From an uncultured Collinsella sp. (GTDB lineage: Bacteria; Actinomycetota; Coriobacteriia; Coriobacteriales; Coriobacteriaceae), in contig USLT01000005.1 in the NCBI GenBank assembly GCA_900555585.1, positions 1 to 18,125 on the forward strand: 18,125 nt of DNA. Reading direction: 5' to 3'. How positions within the stretch are numbered: the first letter of the stretch is position 1; each line of letters begins with the position of its first letter. Below are positions 1-7,191 of this stretch, one piece after another. Below the pieces are notes generated by a model. It worked only from the letters and a program-made list of their open reading frames with translations, had not been told where the DNA came from and searched no databases. The position numbers and the translations under genes are program-made.

Positions 1-643
1 TGGACTGCAGGATGGGGGTCTCGACCTCCATGTAGCCGTTGTCCTCCATGTAGCGACGGAAGGTCGAGATGATCTGGGAGCGCTTGCGGAAGGTCTCGCG
101 AACGTCCTCGTTGACGATCAGGTCGACGTAGCGCTGGCGGTAACGGGTCTCCTTATCGGAGAGGCCGTGGAACTTCTCGGGCAGCGGGCGGACCGCCTTG
201 GAGAGCAGGCGTGCGGTGCGGGGCGCGACGGAGAGCTCGCCGCGCTTGGTGCGGACGACGATACCGGACGCCTCGACGATGTCACCGAGGTCGAGCGACT
301 TCAGGACCTCCCAGGAGGACTCCTCCACGTCGTTGACGCGGCAGAAGAGCTGGATATCGGCGGAAGGGTCGCGCAGGACGAGGAACATGATCTTGCCCTG
401 GCCGCGCTTGGCGACGATGCGGCCGCCGACGGTCACGGTCTCGGCGCCCTCCTCCTCGGCGGCGAGCCCCTCGTAGCGCTCGAGCAGGTCAGCGGCGTGA
501 TCGGTCACGTCGGAGTGCTCGGGATACGGGTTCTTGCCAGCGGCGTACAGCGAGGCTCGGTCGGCGAGGCGGCGGGCGCGCTCGTCGTTCAAGGTGTTGA
601 CGGCCTCAGACTCGGTCGCCGCGGTCGTGGTGTTCTCGGCCAT
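1..643 (-). CDS. lysS: Lysyl-tRNA synthetase (class II), N-terminal part; cut by the window start
   Basis: Charges tRNA-Lys with lysine in the cytoplasm. About 214 residues are visible, starting MAENTTTAATESEAVNTLND. Residues ~75-170 form the OB-fold anticodon-binding domain (VGGRIVAKRGQGKIMFLVLR). They are followed by the class II LysS segment LPEKFHGLSDKETRYRQRYVDL and the start of motif 1 (FRKRSQIISTFRRYMEDNGYMEVETP). The family is usually near 500 residues, so the catalytic core lies beyond position 1. The ATG at 641-643 is preceded on the minus strand by AGGAGAGG at good spacing, which supports this start. The acidic, threonine-rich N-terminal extension is ordinary for actinobacterial LysS. 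greA lies upstream in the same direction, 134 bp away, with a terminator-like hairpin between them. Identity is very secure; only the missing C-terminal part is uncertain. Confidence 0.97.
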   Translation of the reverse strand, partial: MAENTTTAATESEAVNTLNDERARRLADRASLYAAGKNPYPEHSDVTDHAADLLERYEGLAAEEEGAETVTVGGRIVAKRGQGKIMFLVLRDPSADIQLFCRVNDVEESSWEVLKSLDLGDIVEASGIVVRTKRGELSVAPRTARLLSKAVRPLPEKFHGLSDKETRYRQRYVDLIVNEDVRETFRKRSQIISTFRRYMEDNGYMEVETPILQS

Positions 644-708
644 GGTTTCCTCTCCTATGACGGTCGGTGACGGGTTAGGGTCTCCCCCGCCCCCATGATA
701 TCTGACAT

Positions 709-740
709 AAACGAAAACCGCCCCCCAGGGCCGGCGGCCT
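709..740 (-). terminator. Probable terminator downstream of greA
   Basis: On the minus strand a GC stem (CCGCC at 737-733 pairing with GGCGG at 722-718, 10-base loop) is followed by TTTTCGTTT. The stem is short but GC-only. It lies between the greA stop and the lysS start and would separate, or partly attenuate, the two transcripts. Confidence 0.45.
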
Positions 741-777
741 CGGGGAGCGGATGAGCGCTAGGATCCTGGAACGAACC

Positions 778-1251
778 CTAGCGCGAGATCTTGGTGATGG
801 TGTAGACGCGGCGCTTGCCGGACGGGGTGACGACCTCGACGGTCTCGCCCTCGCCATGGCCGATGATGGCGCGGCCGACGGGGGACTCGTTGGAGATCTT
901 GTGCTGCAGGGAGTTGGTCTCGGTGGTACCGACGATGGTCACCTCGGTGGCGACGCCGTCCTCATCGACCAGCGCGACCGTGCTGCCGATGGAGACGGTC
1001 AGACCGAACTCGCCGCTCTCGGCGTCGCGGGCGTTGGCCAGGATGGCCTGGATCTCGGCGATGCGGGCCGCGTTGCGGGCCTGCTCCTCCTTGGCGGCGT
1101 CGTACTCGGCGTTCTCGGAGAGGTCGCCGAAGGCGCGGGCCTCCTTGATGTGCTCGACGATCTCGCGGCTCTTCTCGCCCTCGCGCCACTCGAGCTCCTC
1201 GACGAGCTTCTTGCGGCCCTCAGCGGTCAGTACGATCTGGCTTGCGTCCAT
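778..1251 (-). CDS. greA: Transcription elongation factor GreA
   Basis: GreA enters the RNA polymerase secondary channel and stimulates cleavage of backtracked RNA, rescuing stalled complexes. The 157-residue protein has the normal family length. The N-terminal coiled coil (about residues 1-75) contains the signature LTAEGRKKLVEELEW and the acidic tip GDLSENAEYDAAKEEQ, whose D and E residues coordinate the catalytic metal. The C-terminal FKBP-like domain includes SPVGRAIIGHGEGETVEV. The start ATG is at 1249-1251, with AAGGAG about eight bases upstream. The gene lies between tatA (upstream, with an intervening strong terminator) and lysS (downstream, same strand). Proximity of greA and lysS also occurs in other actinobacteria. 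No anomaly seen. Confidence 0.98.
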   Translation of the reverse strand: MDASQIVLTAEGRKKLVEELEWREGEKSREIVEHIKEARAFGDLSENAEYDAAKEEQARNAARIAEIQAILANARDAESGEFGLTVSIGSTVALVDEDGVATEVTIVGTTETNSLQHKISNESPVGRAIIGHGEGETVEVVTPSGKRRVYTITKISR

Positions 1252-1295
1252 GTAGGAACTCCTTGCTCCATATAGCGTGCGTTACAACTCATTCA

Positions 1296-1340
1296 AACAG
1301 CAAAAGCGACCGGCCAGCCCTTCCGGGAAAGCCGGTCGCC
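1296..1340 (-). terminator. Strong rho-independent terminator after tatA
   Basis: On the minus strand GCGACCGGC (1339-1331) pairs perfectly with GCCGGTCGC (1314-1306). The 16-base loop can form a further small stem. The hairpin is followed by TTTTGCTGTTT. It sits just after the tatA stop and just before the greA leader. Confidence 0.85.
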
Positions 1341-1363
1341 GCTCTCCCTGTAGGAGGGAAGGG

Positions 1364-1618
1364 CTACTCTGCGTTCTCTTCCTTCTTGGCCTTCGCCGCG
1401 GCGAGCTTCGCCTCGAGGTCGCGAATCTCGGCGTCGTCATCATCCTCGACCACGGTCTCGGACTCGACCTCCTCGGGCTTGTCGTCGCCGGCCATGCCCT
1501 CACGGATGTTCTTGACGGTGGAGCCGAACGCCTTGCCGAGCTTGGGAAGGTTCTTGGGGCCAAAGATCAGCAGGACGACGATCAGGATGACCGCGAGCTC
1601 CATAGGACCAAGTCGCAT
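1364..1618 (-). CDS. tatA: Sec-independent protein translocase subunit TatA (TatA/E type)
   Basis: Pore-forming subunit of the twin-arginine pathway, which exports folded proteins across the cytoplasmic membrane. The 84-residue protein has the classic layout. There is a short N-terminus with one membrane helix (MELAVILIVVLLIFGP, residues ~6-21), the conserved hinge FGPKNLPKLGKAFG, an amphipathic helix (GSTVKNIREGM), and a charged tail with a long acidic and then lysine/alanine-rich stretch. The ATG at 1616-1618 is preceded by GGAGG seven bases upstream. An in-frame open stretch continues upstream, but it crosses the leader and is not part of the gene. No tatC or tatB is adjacent. A promoter and a terminator bracket it as a single-gene unit. 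Confidence 0.95.
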   Translation of the reverse strand: MRLGPMELAVILIVVLLIFGPKNLPKLGKAFGSTVKNIREGMAGDDKPEEVESETVVEDDDDAEIRDLEAKLAAAKAKKEENAE

Positions 1619-1870
1619 GTTTTTTCCTCCAAATGCATAGAGTCGACGCGCGGCCGAAACCGCAAGGGCGCTTGACAGCCATATACCTTGCAGCAAGCTG
1701 TGTGCGTCTGATAGGTGGCCGCACGCGTACAGCTCGAATGAGTATACCGCGAGGGCGCAACGCGAACAACTCCGCCATATTTTGCACGTGAGGAGCACGA
1801 AGGTCAGCGATTTGTAAAAAAACGGGCAGCTTCGTGCAGGATAGGGACGATCCGGCGGAAAGCCCGGTTG
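1619..1870. other. Intergenic leader between tRNA-Pro terminator and tatA
   Basis: About 250 bases without a gene. Apart from the tatA promoter candidate and the tatA ribosome-binding site I see no conserved coding or RNA structure. The open frame that continues tatA upstream lacks protein-like composition. Confidence 0.5.
1741..1769 (-). promoter_or_regulatory. Candidate sigma-70-type promoter for tatA
   Basis: On the minus strand -35 TTGTTC (1769-1764), a 17-base spacer and -10 TATACT (1746-1741) predict a start near 1733 and a leader of roughly 115 bases before tatA. It is the best promoter match between the tRNA-Pro terminator and tatA. The -35 matches consensus in only three positions. 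Confidence 0.5.
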
Positions 1871-1906
1871 CAAAAAGAAACGGACCCGCGATAAGCAGGT
1901 CCGTTT
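1871..1906 (-). terminator. Terminator of the tRNA-Pro gene
   Basis: On the minus strand AAACGGACCTGC (1906-1895) pairs with GCGGGTCCGTTT (1889-1878) around a five-base loop, with one G-T wobble. It is followed by CTTTTTG. The hairpin starts about ten bases after the tRNA CCA end. Confidence 0.85.
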
Positions 1907-1915
1907 AACATGCGA

Positions 1916-1992
1916 TGGTCGGGTTGACTGGATTTGAACCAGCGACCCCCGCGTCCCGAACGCGGTGCTCTACCAAACTGAGCCACAACCCG
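1916..1992 (-). tRNA. tRNA-Pro, anticodon CGG, CCA encoded
   Basis: A 77-base cloverleaf can be drawn by hand. The acceptor is CGGGTTG/CAACCCG with discriminator A and encoded CCA. The D arm is GCTC...GAGC and the anticodon stem is CCGCG/CGCGG with loop TTCGGGA. The T arm is GCTGG TTCAAAT CCAGT, whose last stem pair is G-T. The anticodon CGG (positions 1958-1956) reads proline CCG, a favoured codon in a GC-rich genome. It has its own -10 element and terminator and lies just downstream of ispE. Confidence 0.96.
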
Positions 1993-2000
1993 AAAGCTTG

Positions 2001-2030
2001 ATTATAGTATCAGAGCGAAACCAAGAAGTC
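2001..2030 (-). promoter_or_regulatory. Candidate promoter of tRNA-Pro
   Basis: A perfect -10 TATAAT lies at 2006-2001 on the minus strand, predicting a start one or two bases before the mature tRNA 5' end. No good -35 is visible at 16-18 bases (CTTCTT at 17). The element abuts the 3' end of ispE. Confidence 0.5.
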
Positions 2031-2923
2031 TAGCCCACAGCGATATATGGACCAGATTTTTCCATCTTAGCAGCCTGGGCCCACCAATCACGGTCCTTCA
2101 GGGCCGCAAGCGCGATCTTCTCGGCCGCCATCTGCGTGTTGCAGACAGCGAAGACGCAGGAGCCCGAACCGGACACCTCCGCCACGCGCACGTCGGGCTG
2201 CTCGCGCACCCATGCCAGCACCTCGGCGATCTCGGGCGAGATGGAGCATGCTGCGGGAGCAAGGTTGTTGGCGACGTTCGCGAAGATGTCGGTCTCGCGA
2301 TGGTCGCGCATCGCCTCGAGCATCGGCTCGATGGGAGCCGGCTCGATGGGGGCGGCATCGAAGGCGCGGTAGGCGTCCGCCGCGCTCACCCCGCCGGACT
2401 TGGGCTTGATGAGGGCGACCGGCGTCCCGGTGAGCGGACGGTAGAGCTCCTCCATCGCGTCGCCGCGACCGGCGAGGAACGCGGGGGGGCCATAGAGAAA
2501 GAACGGGACGTCCGCCCCGATGGAGCGCGCGACCTCGTTGATGCGCGGGTCGGTGGGGTCGATACCCCAATAATGGGCGATGCCCATGATCGTCGCGGCG
2601 GCGTCCGTCGAGGGGCCGCCGAGGCCGGCGCGCACGGGGATGTGCTTATCGATCAGGATGGCGAAGGCGGGCTTGCGGCCGAACGCCTCCCCCATAGCGA
2701 CGGCGGCCTTGTAGGCCGTGTTCTCCTGCATGGGGAAATCCGCCTCGGGAACCGTGCGCACGAGCAGATCGTCGGCCGGCGCGATCGCGAGGGTGTCCGC
2801 CAGGTCGACGGTCGTCATCACGGTGTCGACGCGATGGTATCCGTCCTCGCCCGCGCCCGGATGGACGCCGAGATAGAGGTTGACCTTCGCGGGCGCGGTG
2901 ACCAGGATGAACTTTGAAGGCAT
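2030..2923 (-). CDS. ispE: 4-diphosphocytidyl-2-C-methyl-D-erythritol kinase
   Basis: Phosphorylates the 2-hydroxyl of CDP-methylerythritol with ATP in the MEP isoprenoid pathway. The 297-residue GHMP kinase has family length. Substrate motif APAKVNLYLGV has the catalytic lysine candidate K13. The glycine-rich ATP loop is IPVRAGLGGPSTDAAAT (residues 95-111). The catalytic aspartate candidate is D138 in SIGADVPFFLYG, and the C-terminal GHMP motif is VSGSGSCVFAV. The loop has P-S-T-D where most family members have G-S-S-D, a mild variant. The start ATG (2921-2923) overlaps the veg stop codon by one base, implying translational coupling. It is followed by tRNA-Pro. The veg-ispE neighbourhood matches the arrangement known near B. 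subtilis ispE. Confidence 0.96.
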   Translation of the reverse strand: MPSKFILVTAPAKVNLYLGVHPGAGEDGYHRVDTVMTTVDLADTLAIAPADDLLVRTVPEADFPMQENTAYKAAVAMGEAFGRKPAFAILIDKHIPVRAGLGGPSTDAAATIMGIAHYWGIDPTDPRINEVARSIGADVPFFLYGPPAFLAGRGDAMEELYRPLTGTPVALIKPKSGGVSAADAYRAFDAAPIEPAPIEPMLEAMRDHRETDIFANVANNLAPAACSISPEIAEVLAWVREQPDVRVAEVSGSGSCVFAVCNTQMAAEKIALAALKDRDWWAQAAKMEKSGPYIAVG

Positions 2924-3219
2924 CAGTGCTCCTCGAGCTGGTTTCCGAGCGGGACGAAGATATGCTCGCCAGACTCGGGATCGAAGAGCTCGACGGTGCC
3001 GGTCAGGACGTCGACGTACTGGTAGGACTGACGGGACTTGCGACCGCGGCGCTCGTCCACCTCGACGATGAAGACCGCCGGATGCACGGTCTTGATGGTG
3101 CCCATGCGCTCGACGACGCGGGTGCGGCCCATGTTGGCCTTGACGCGCACGCGGGCGCCCACCATCTCGATGAGCTTCTGGTGGATCTCGTCTACGTGGT
3201 TAACTTCCAGCTCTTCCAT
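2923..3219 (-). CDS. veg: Veg-family small regulatory protein
   Basis: A 98-residue small protein of the Veg family. In B. subtilis Veg promotes biofilm formation by acting on the SinR pathway; its molecular activity is poorly known. The N-terminal helix (MEELEVNHVDEIHQKLIEMVGARVRV) leads into a compact beta domain containing GRTRVVERMGTIKTVHPAVFIVEVDE and RQSYQYVDVLTGTVELF. This order (short helix, G-x-R-V-x-V-K, then F-x-V-x-V) is typical of the family. GGAGG lies seven bases before the ATG, and the stop codon overlaps the ispE start. A SinR pathway is not expected here, so the role in this organism may differ. Family assignment is good; function is only inferred from the name. Confidence 0.88.
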   Translation of the reverse strand: MEELEVNHVDEIHQKLIEMVGARVRVKANMGRTRVVERMGTIKTVHPAVFIVEVDERRGRKSRQSYQYVDVLTGTVELFDPESGEHIFVPLGNQLEEH

Positions 3220-3271
3220 CTACACGCCTCCGTAAGGGCATAATGCGCCCAAATTAGCTACAAACTCTACA

Positions 3272-3277
3272 AGTATA
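3272..3277 (-). promoter_or_regulatory. Candidate -10 element for the veg-ispE transcript
   Basis: TATACT on the minus strand in an AT-rich island between dtd and veg predicts a leader of about 45 bases. The hexamer 17 bases upstream (GTGCAA) is a poor -35, so the call rests on the -10 and the local AT-richness. Confidence 0.4.
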
Positions 3278-3322
3278 GCAACGTGTTAGATAAATTGCAC
3301 GTCAGCGCACGTGACGCCCACA

Positions 3323-3772
3323 TCAGGCCAGGTCGTCGGTATCCAGGACGATGGTGAAGGGCCCGTCGTTGACGAGGGAGACGGCCATGTCGGCACCGAA
3401 GCGACCGCACTCGACGCGCCCCATGTCGGCGCGGACGAGCGAGAGGAAGTACTCGTAGAGGCGATTCGCCTCGTCCGGCGCCCCGGCGGCGGTGAAGGAC
3501 GGCCGGCGGCCGCGGCGGCAGTCGGCGTAGAGCGTGAACTGGGAGACGACCAGCACCTCGCCATCCACGTCCGACAGCGCCAGGTTGGTCTTGCCCTGGG
3601 CGTCGTCGTTGATGCGCAGGTCCCGGAGCTTGGCCCACAGCTTGCGGGCCGTCTCCTCGCTATCCCCGTGCCCGACGCCCAGAAGGACCAGGTAGCCGCG
3701 GCCGATGCGACCGACGACCTCGGAATCGATCTCGACGGACGCGCTCGTCACGCGCTGGACGACCGCCCTCAT
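3323..3772 (-). CDS. dtd: D-aminoacyl-tRNA deacylase
   Basis: Hydrolyses the ester bond of D-aminoacyl-tRNAs (and Gly-tRNA-Ala), keeping D-amino acids out of translation. The 149-residue protein matches the DTD1 family length. It begins [16 protein letters not shown] and has the two active-site signatures: SQFTLYAD (residues ~77-84) and the cross-subunit motif [11 protein letters not shown] near the C-terminus (usual form N-x-G-P-V/F-T). The start ATG overlaps the rdgB stop in an ATGA four-base overlap, so it is the last gene of the murI-rph-rdgB-dtd run. Downstream is a 103-bp gap before veg. Proximity to glutamate racemase, which makes a D-amino acid, is suggestive of a shared job but does not prove it. 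Confidence 0.96.
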   Translation of the reverse strand: MRAVVQRVTSASVEIDSEVVGRIGRGYLVLLGVGHGDSEETARKLWAKLRDLRINDDAQGKTNLALSDVDGEVLVVSQFTLYADCRRGRRPSFTAAGAPDEANRLYEYFLSLVRADMGRVECGRFGADMAVSLVNDGPFTIVLDTDDLA

Positions 3773-4416
3773 GCGAGCGCCTCGCCGGAGAGCTGCGCGG
3801 CGAGGTCGGCCAGGGCGTGGAAGCGGTGGCTGATGGCGTTCTTCTCGGACGGCTCGAGCTCGGCCATGGTCTTGCCCGGGGTGTCGTCGGGCAGGAAGAG
3901 CGGGTCGTAGCCGAAGCCGTGCTCCCCGCGGCCGACATGGCCGACGACGCCCTCGCAGGCGCCCGTGCCCGTGCAGACCGCGCCGTCGGAGCCGACGAGC
4001 GCGACCACGCTCATGAAGCGCGCCGTCCGGTCGGCATCCGCCACGCCGTCCATGTTGGCGAGGAGCTTCTCGTTGTTGGCCTCGTCATCGCCGTGGACGC
4101 CCGCATAGCGCGCCGAGTAGACGCCGGGCTCGCCGCCCAGCGCGTCGACTACCAGTCCGGAGTCGTCGGCGATGGCGGACAGGCCCGTCTGCGACACGGC
4201 GGCCTCCGCCTTGATCAGGGCGTTCTCCAGGAAGGTCGAGCCGTTCTCCTCCGGCTCCTCGAAATCGCCGAGCTGCCCCAGGGCTACGAAGCGGGTGTCG
4301 GGCAGGACTCGGGAGAGGATGTCGCGGATCTCGGTCAGCTTATGCATGTTGCCCGTCGCGACCACGATGGTGCGCGCGGGATCGAGGGTATCGATGTCGA
4401 TGTGCTCGAGGGCCAT
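3769..4416 (-). CDS. rdgB: XTP/dITP pyrophosphatase (RdgB/HAM1 family)
   Basis: Hydrolyses non-canonical purine triphosphates (dITP, XTP) to monophosphates, cleaning the nucleotide pool. The 215-residue protein has the family signatures in order: [13 protein letters not shown] (residues ~18-30), [14 protein letters not shown] (~57-70), the metal-binding [24 protein letters not shown] (~83-106, D84/D85), GFGYDPLF, and the C-terminal [12 protein letters not shown]. It has a short N-terminal extension ([14 protein letters not shown]) ahead of the usual first strand. The chosen ATG has AGGAG just upstream, overlapping the rph stop codon. It overlaps dtd by four bases and sits ten bases after rph. 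The rph-rdgB pair is a widely conserved neighbourhood. Confidence 0.96.
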   Translation of the reverse strand: MALEHIDIDTLDPARTIVVATGNMHKLTEIRDILSRVLPDTRFVALGQLGDFEEPEENGSTFLENALIKAEAAVSQTGLSAIADDSGLVVDALGGEPGVYSARYAGVHGDDEANNEKLLANMDGVADADRTARFMSVVALVGSDGAVCTGTGACEGVVGHVGRGEHGFGYDPLFLPDDTPGKTMAELEPSEKNAISHRFHALADLAAQLSGEALA

Positions 4417-4425
4417 GTTCGACTC

Positions 4426-5160
4426 CTAGTCTCGGAAGGCGGTGACTTCGTTTTGCAGGGCGATGAGCTTGGCTATCCCGGCATCGCCGAGGTCGAGCAG
4501 GCGGTTCAGGCGGGCGCGGTCGAAGGGCATGCGCTCGCCGGTGCCCTGGATCTCGACGATCTCGCCGGAGTCGGTGGCGATCAGGTTCATATCGATCTCG
4601 GCGTTGGAATCCTCCTTGTAATCGAGGTCCAGCATCTCGATGCCGTCGACCACGCCCATGGATACCGCGGCGACCTGGCCGGTCAGCGGCAGGCGGGTGA
4701 TCTTGCCCGCCTCGACCCACGCCATGAGGGCGTCGTGCAGGGCGACCCATGCGCCCGTCACGGACGCGGTGCGCGTGCCGCCGTCCGCCTGGATGACGTC
4801 GCAATCGACCGTGACCGTGTACTCGCCGAGAGCGCGCAGGTTGACCACGGTGCGCAGGCTGCGGCCGATGAGGCGCTCGATCTCCATCGAGCGGCCCTTG
4901 CGCTTGCCGACCTCGCGGTTGGTGCGGCGGTTGGTCGAGGCGGGCAGCATGGCGTACTCCGCCGTGACCCAGCCGGCGCGGCTCGCGCGGCGCCAGGCGG
5001 GCAGGCCCTCCTCGATGGTTGCGGCGCACAGCACGCGGGTATCGCCGAACTCGACCATGCACGATCCGAGGGCGTTCTTCATGATGCCGCGCTCCAGCGA
5101 GACGCGGCGCATCTCGTTCGCGGCTCGGCCGCACGAGCGGACGGGGGTGATCTGATCCAT
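4426..5160 (-). CDS. rph: Ribonuclease PH
   Basis: Phosphate-dependent 3'-to-5' exoribonuclease that trims tRNA 3' ends; it works as a ring hexamer in the cytoplasm. The 244-residue protein has the usual length. Recognisable blocks are the N-terminal basic region and the substrate-tunnel segment AEYAMLPASTNRRTNRE. These are followed by the arginine-rich GRSMEIERLIGRSLRTVVNL, the phosphate-site region CDVIQADGGTRTASVTGAWVAL, and the C-terminal DLDYKEDSNAEIDMNLI and EIQGTGERMPF. All expected motifs are present and there is no frameshift of the kind known in E. coli K-12. AAGGAG lies about eight bases before the ATG. It sits between murI and rdgB on one probable transcript. Confidence 0.97.
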   Translation of the reverse strand: MDQITPVRSCGRAANEMRRVSLERGIMKNALGSCMVEFGDTRVLCAATIEEGLPAWRRASRAGWVTAEYAMLPASTNRRTNREVGKRKGRSMEIERLIGRSLRTVVNLRALGEYTVTVDCDVIQADGGTRTASVTGAWVALHDALMAWVEAGKITRLPLTGQVAAVSMGVVDGIEMLDLDYKEDSNAEIDMNLIATDSGEIVEIQGTGERMPFDRARLNRLLDLGDAGIAKLIALQNEVTAFRD

Positions 5161-5205
5161 GGAAGGGCTCCTTGCGTCTAAGGTGGAAATCGTCTCGGGC
5201 GGGAC

Positions 5206-6117
5206 CTAGAGGTCGCCTGTGGGCAGGCTCGCCAGCTCGTCGAGCGAGATGTGCTCGATGCTCTTGAGCGGCTGCCCGAAGATGAAGCTGCCTGCCGCCG
5301 CGAACTCCGCGATGTTGTCCGACGTGGTCGCGAAGCGGTGCTCGGGAACCACCTCCGAGGTGGCGAGAAGCTGGCGGCGGCGCAGGATCTCCGTCAACTC
5401 GAGGGTGGTCTCCTCTGCGGAGGAGACCACGCGCACGCCCGGTCCGAGGGCGTTGCGGATGGGGCCGGCGAGCAACGGGAAGTGCGTGCATCCCAGCACG
5501 ACCGTGTCGATCTTCGCATCCTCGAGCGGCTTGATGGTGCGCGCGACCTCGGCGCGGACCGCCGGCGTGTCGAAGACGTCGCCGTCCTCGAGCCAGGTCT
5601 CCTGCAGATGGGCCCCGGTCGCCAGCTCCCCCTCGACGATGTCGACGAAGCTCGACGCGGGGCATCCGTGGACCTCGACCCCCGCATCGAGCGCCCGGAT
5701 GGCGCGCGCATAGGCGCCCGATCGGACCGTGAGCTCGGTGGCCAGGACGCCCACGCGCCCGCTGCGCGTGCTATGGATGGCGGCGCGGGCGCCCGGCGCG
5801 ATGACGCCGATGACGGGGACGTCGAAGAGGCGCTGCGCGGCGGCCAGGGACGCCGCGGTTGCCGTGTTGCAGGCGATGACCATGATCTTGACCGCATGGG
5901 CCTCGAGCCACCTGCCCGCTTGGAGCGCGAACGTCCGGACCTCGTCTTGCGAGCGCGTTCCGTACGGGCAGCGCTTCGTGTCGCCCACGTAGTAGATGGA
6001 CTCGTGCGGGAGCGCGGTGGCTATGGCGCGGGCGACCGTCAGGCCTCCCAGCCCGGAGTCGAACACGCCGATAGGGAGCGCGTTCTCCGATATATCCTGT
6101 ACATCCAGGGAATTCAT
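5206..6117 (-). CDS. murI: Glutamate racemase
   Basis: Interconverts L- and D-glutamate, supplying D-Glu for peptidoglycan. The 303-residue cofactor-independent racemase is slightly longer than the typical 265-290 because of a short N-terminal lead (MNSLDVQDISENALP) and a C-terminal tail. Core motifs are GVFDSGLGGLTVAR with the acidic residue D20, GDTKRCPYG, and the two catalytic cysteines C83 in ACNTA and C210 in GCTHFPLL with neighbouring H212. GGAAGG precedes the start at 6115-6117. The gap to the upstream HAD gene is about 15 bases and to rph 45 bases. The tail is poorly conserved and the start could be a few codons further in; identity is secure. Confidence 0.96.
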   Translation of the reverse strand: MNSLDVQDISENALPIGVFDSGLGGLTVARAIATALPHESIYYVGDTKRCPYGTRSQDEVRTFALQAGRWLEAHAVKIMVIACNTATAASLAAAQRLFDVPVIGVIAPGARAAIHSTRSGRVGVLATELTVRSGAYARAIRALDAGVEVHGCPASSFVDIVEGELATGAHLQETWLEDGDVFDTPAVRAEVARTIKPLEDAKIDTVVLGCTHFPLLAGPIRNALGPGVRVVSSAEETTLELTEILRRRQLLATSEVVPEHRFATTSDNIAEFAAAGSFIFGQPLKSIEHISLDELASLPTGDL

Positions 6118-6132
6118 GAGTCGCCTTCCAGC

Positions 6133-7038
6133 TTAGGAGCGCGCATCGAGCAGGGTGCGCATGGCGTTGACCCAGCCCTCAACGATCCGGCCGCGCGTCA
6201 CGTAGGCGCTCTCGGCGCCCTCCAGGAACTCGGCGGCTCCGGGGTTCTTCAGGCCGTTCTCGACCAAAAGGAAGATCTCCGTCGCATCGGCCATGAGGAG
6301 GTCCGAGCCCGCATCGCCGATGGAGAGCGTCTCGGCGCGGTCGATGCCGCGTGCCTCGCAGAAGCGCGCCACCGCGCGCCCCTTGTTGAGGCCGGCGGGC
6401 ATGAGGTTGAAGGCGCGGCCGCGCACTCCCTCGGGCAGCTCGAGCGTGGTGGGAGCGGAGATGTAGTTGAGGAAGCCGTTATCGCCCCACGTGACGGAGG
6501 CGCCGGCGCGCTCGATGATCTCGCGCACCTCCTCGTCGGGGACCTCGCCGCGCATGCCGACGGTGACCTCGCGGTGCTTGTAGCCGTTCGACATGTCGTT
6601 ATGGAACTCCAGCAGGCCGGGCCACCTTCCGATGAACTCGTCCAGGATGCCGGTCTGCTCGATGCACTCGTGGGGGGTCTTCCCGCACGCCGGGTCGTAG
6701 GGCATGTCGGCGGTGAAGTACTCCCACTCGTTGCCCTTATGGTCGAGCATGATCAGGCCACCCATCTCGCCGATATAGGAGTTGAGGCCGAGGACGCGCA
6801 CGTCCTCGTGCAGCATCGAGCGGTTGCGGCCGGAGCACGGGATGACCTCCACGCCCGCGCGCTTGAGGTCGACGAGGACCGAGACGAAGTCGAGGCTCGG
6901 ATTGCCGTCGTTGTCCTTGAGCACGCACGACCCGGGGCCCAGCATGGTCCCGTCCAGGTCGGTGAACACGTAGCGAATGCGGGAGAGGCGCTCGCGGAGC
7001 TCGCCGGTCGCGCGCTCGGGCAATACGTTGTAGGGCAT
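6133..7038 (-). CDS. HAD-superfamily (IIB-like) phosphatase, substrate unknown
   Basis: A haloacid-dehalogenase-type phosphatase of 301 residues. Motif I is YVFTDLDGTML, with nucleophile D27 and acid/base D29. The middle part (about residues 85-200) is a cap domain containing GLNSYIGEMGGLIML. Motif II/III follows as GLNKGRAV (lysine) and the metal site LSIGDAGSDLLMADAT. The architecture resembles Cof-like sugar-phosphate or mannosyl-3-phosphoglycerate phosphatases; the substrate cannot be read from sequence. The ATG at 7036-7038 is chosen because GGAGGAA precedes it closely. The open frame extends 56 codons upstream into the opposite-strand tRNA-Val and has no comparable ribosome-binding site there. 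It is the first gene of the run ending in dtd, 15 bases before murI. Confidence 0.88.
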   Translation of the reverse strand: MPYNVLPERATGELRERLSRIRYVFTDLDGTMLGPGSCVLKDNDGNPSLDFVSVLVDLKRAGVEVIPCSGRNRSMLHEDVRVLGLNSYIGEMGGLIMLDHKGNEWEYFTADMPYDPACGKTPHECIEQTGILDEFIGRWPGLLEFHNDMSNGYKHREVTVGMRGEVPDEEVREIIERAGASVTWGDNGFLNYISAPTTLELPEGVRGRAFNLMPAGLNKGRAVARFCEARGIDRAETLSIGDAGSDLLMADATEIFLLVENGLKNPGAAEFLEGAESAYVTRGRIVEGWVNAMRTLLDARS

Positions 7039-7077
7039 TGGTTCCTCCGGCTCATGCGTATGGTCTTTCCAGTCTCC

Positions 7078-7083
7078 ATCATA
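7078..7083 (-). promoter_or_regulatory. Weak candidate -10 for the HAD-murI-rph-rdgB-dtd transcript
   Basis: TATGAT on the minus strand about 40 bases upstream of the HAD start codon. The 17-base position upstream offers no recognisable -35, so this is tentative. It is the only -10-like hexamer I found in the otherwise GC-rich gap. Confidence 0.3.
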
Positions 7084-7152
7084 CCCGCCCGCCCGCACGC
7101 GTCGAGCTCGACCACGAAGACCCCGCATGAACGGGGGCGCGGGCGCCCTACC

Positions 7153-7181
7153 TTGCGCGGCGCGTCGCGACTCGATATACT
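7153..7181 (+). promoter_or_regulatory. Promoter of tRNA-Val
   Basis: -35 TTGCGC (7153-7158), a 17-base spacer and -10 TATACT (7176-7181) put the start at about 7188, a few bases before the mature tRNA. The spacing and position fit well. Confidence 0.6.
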
Positions 7182-7191
7182 GTGACCCCAT

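Noticed and set aside
1269..1296. Promoter-like TTGAAT-N16-TATATG for greA
   Set aside because: The predicted start would fall inside the greA ribosome-binding site, so it could not drive a normal transcript.
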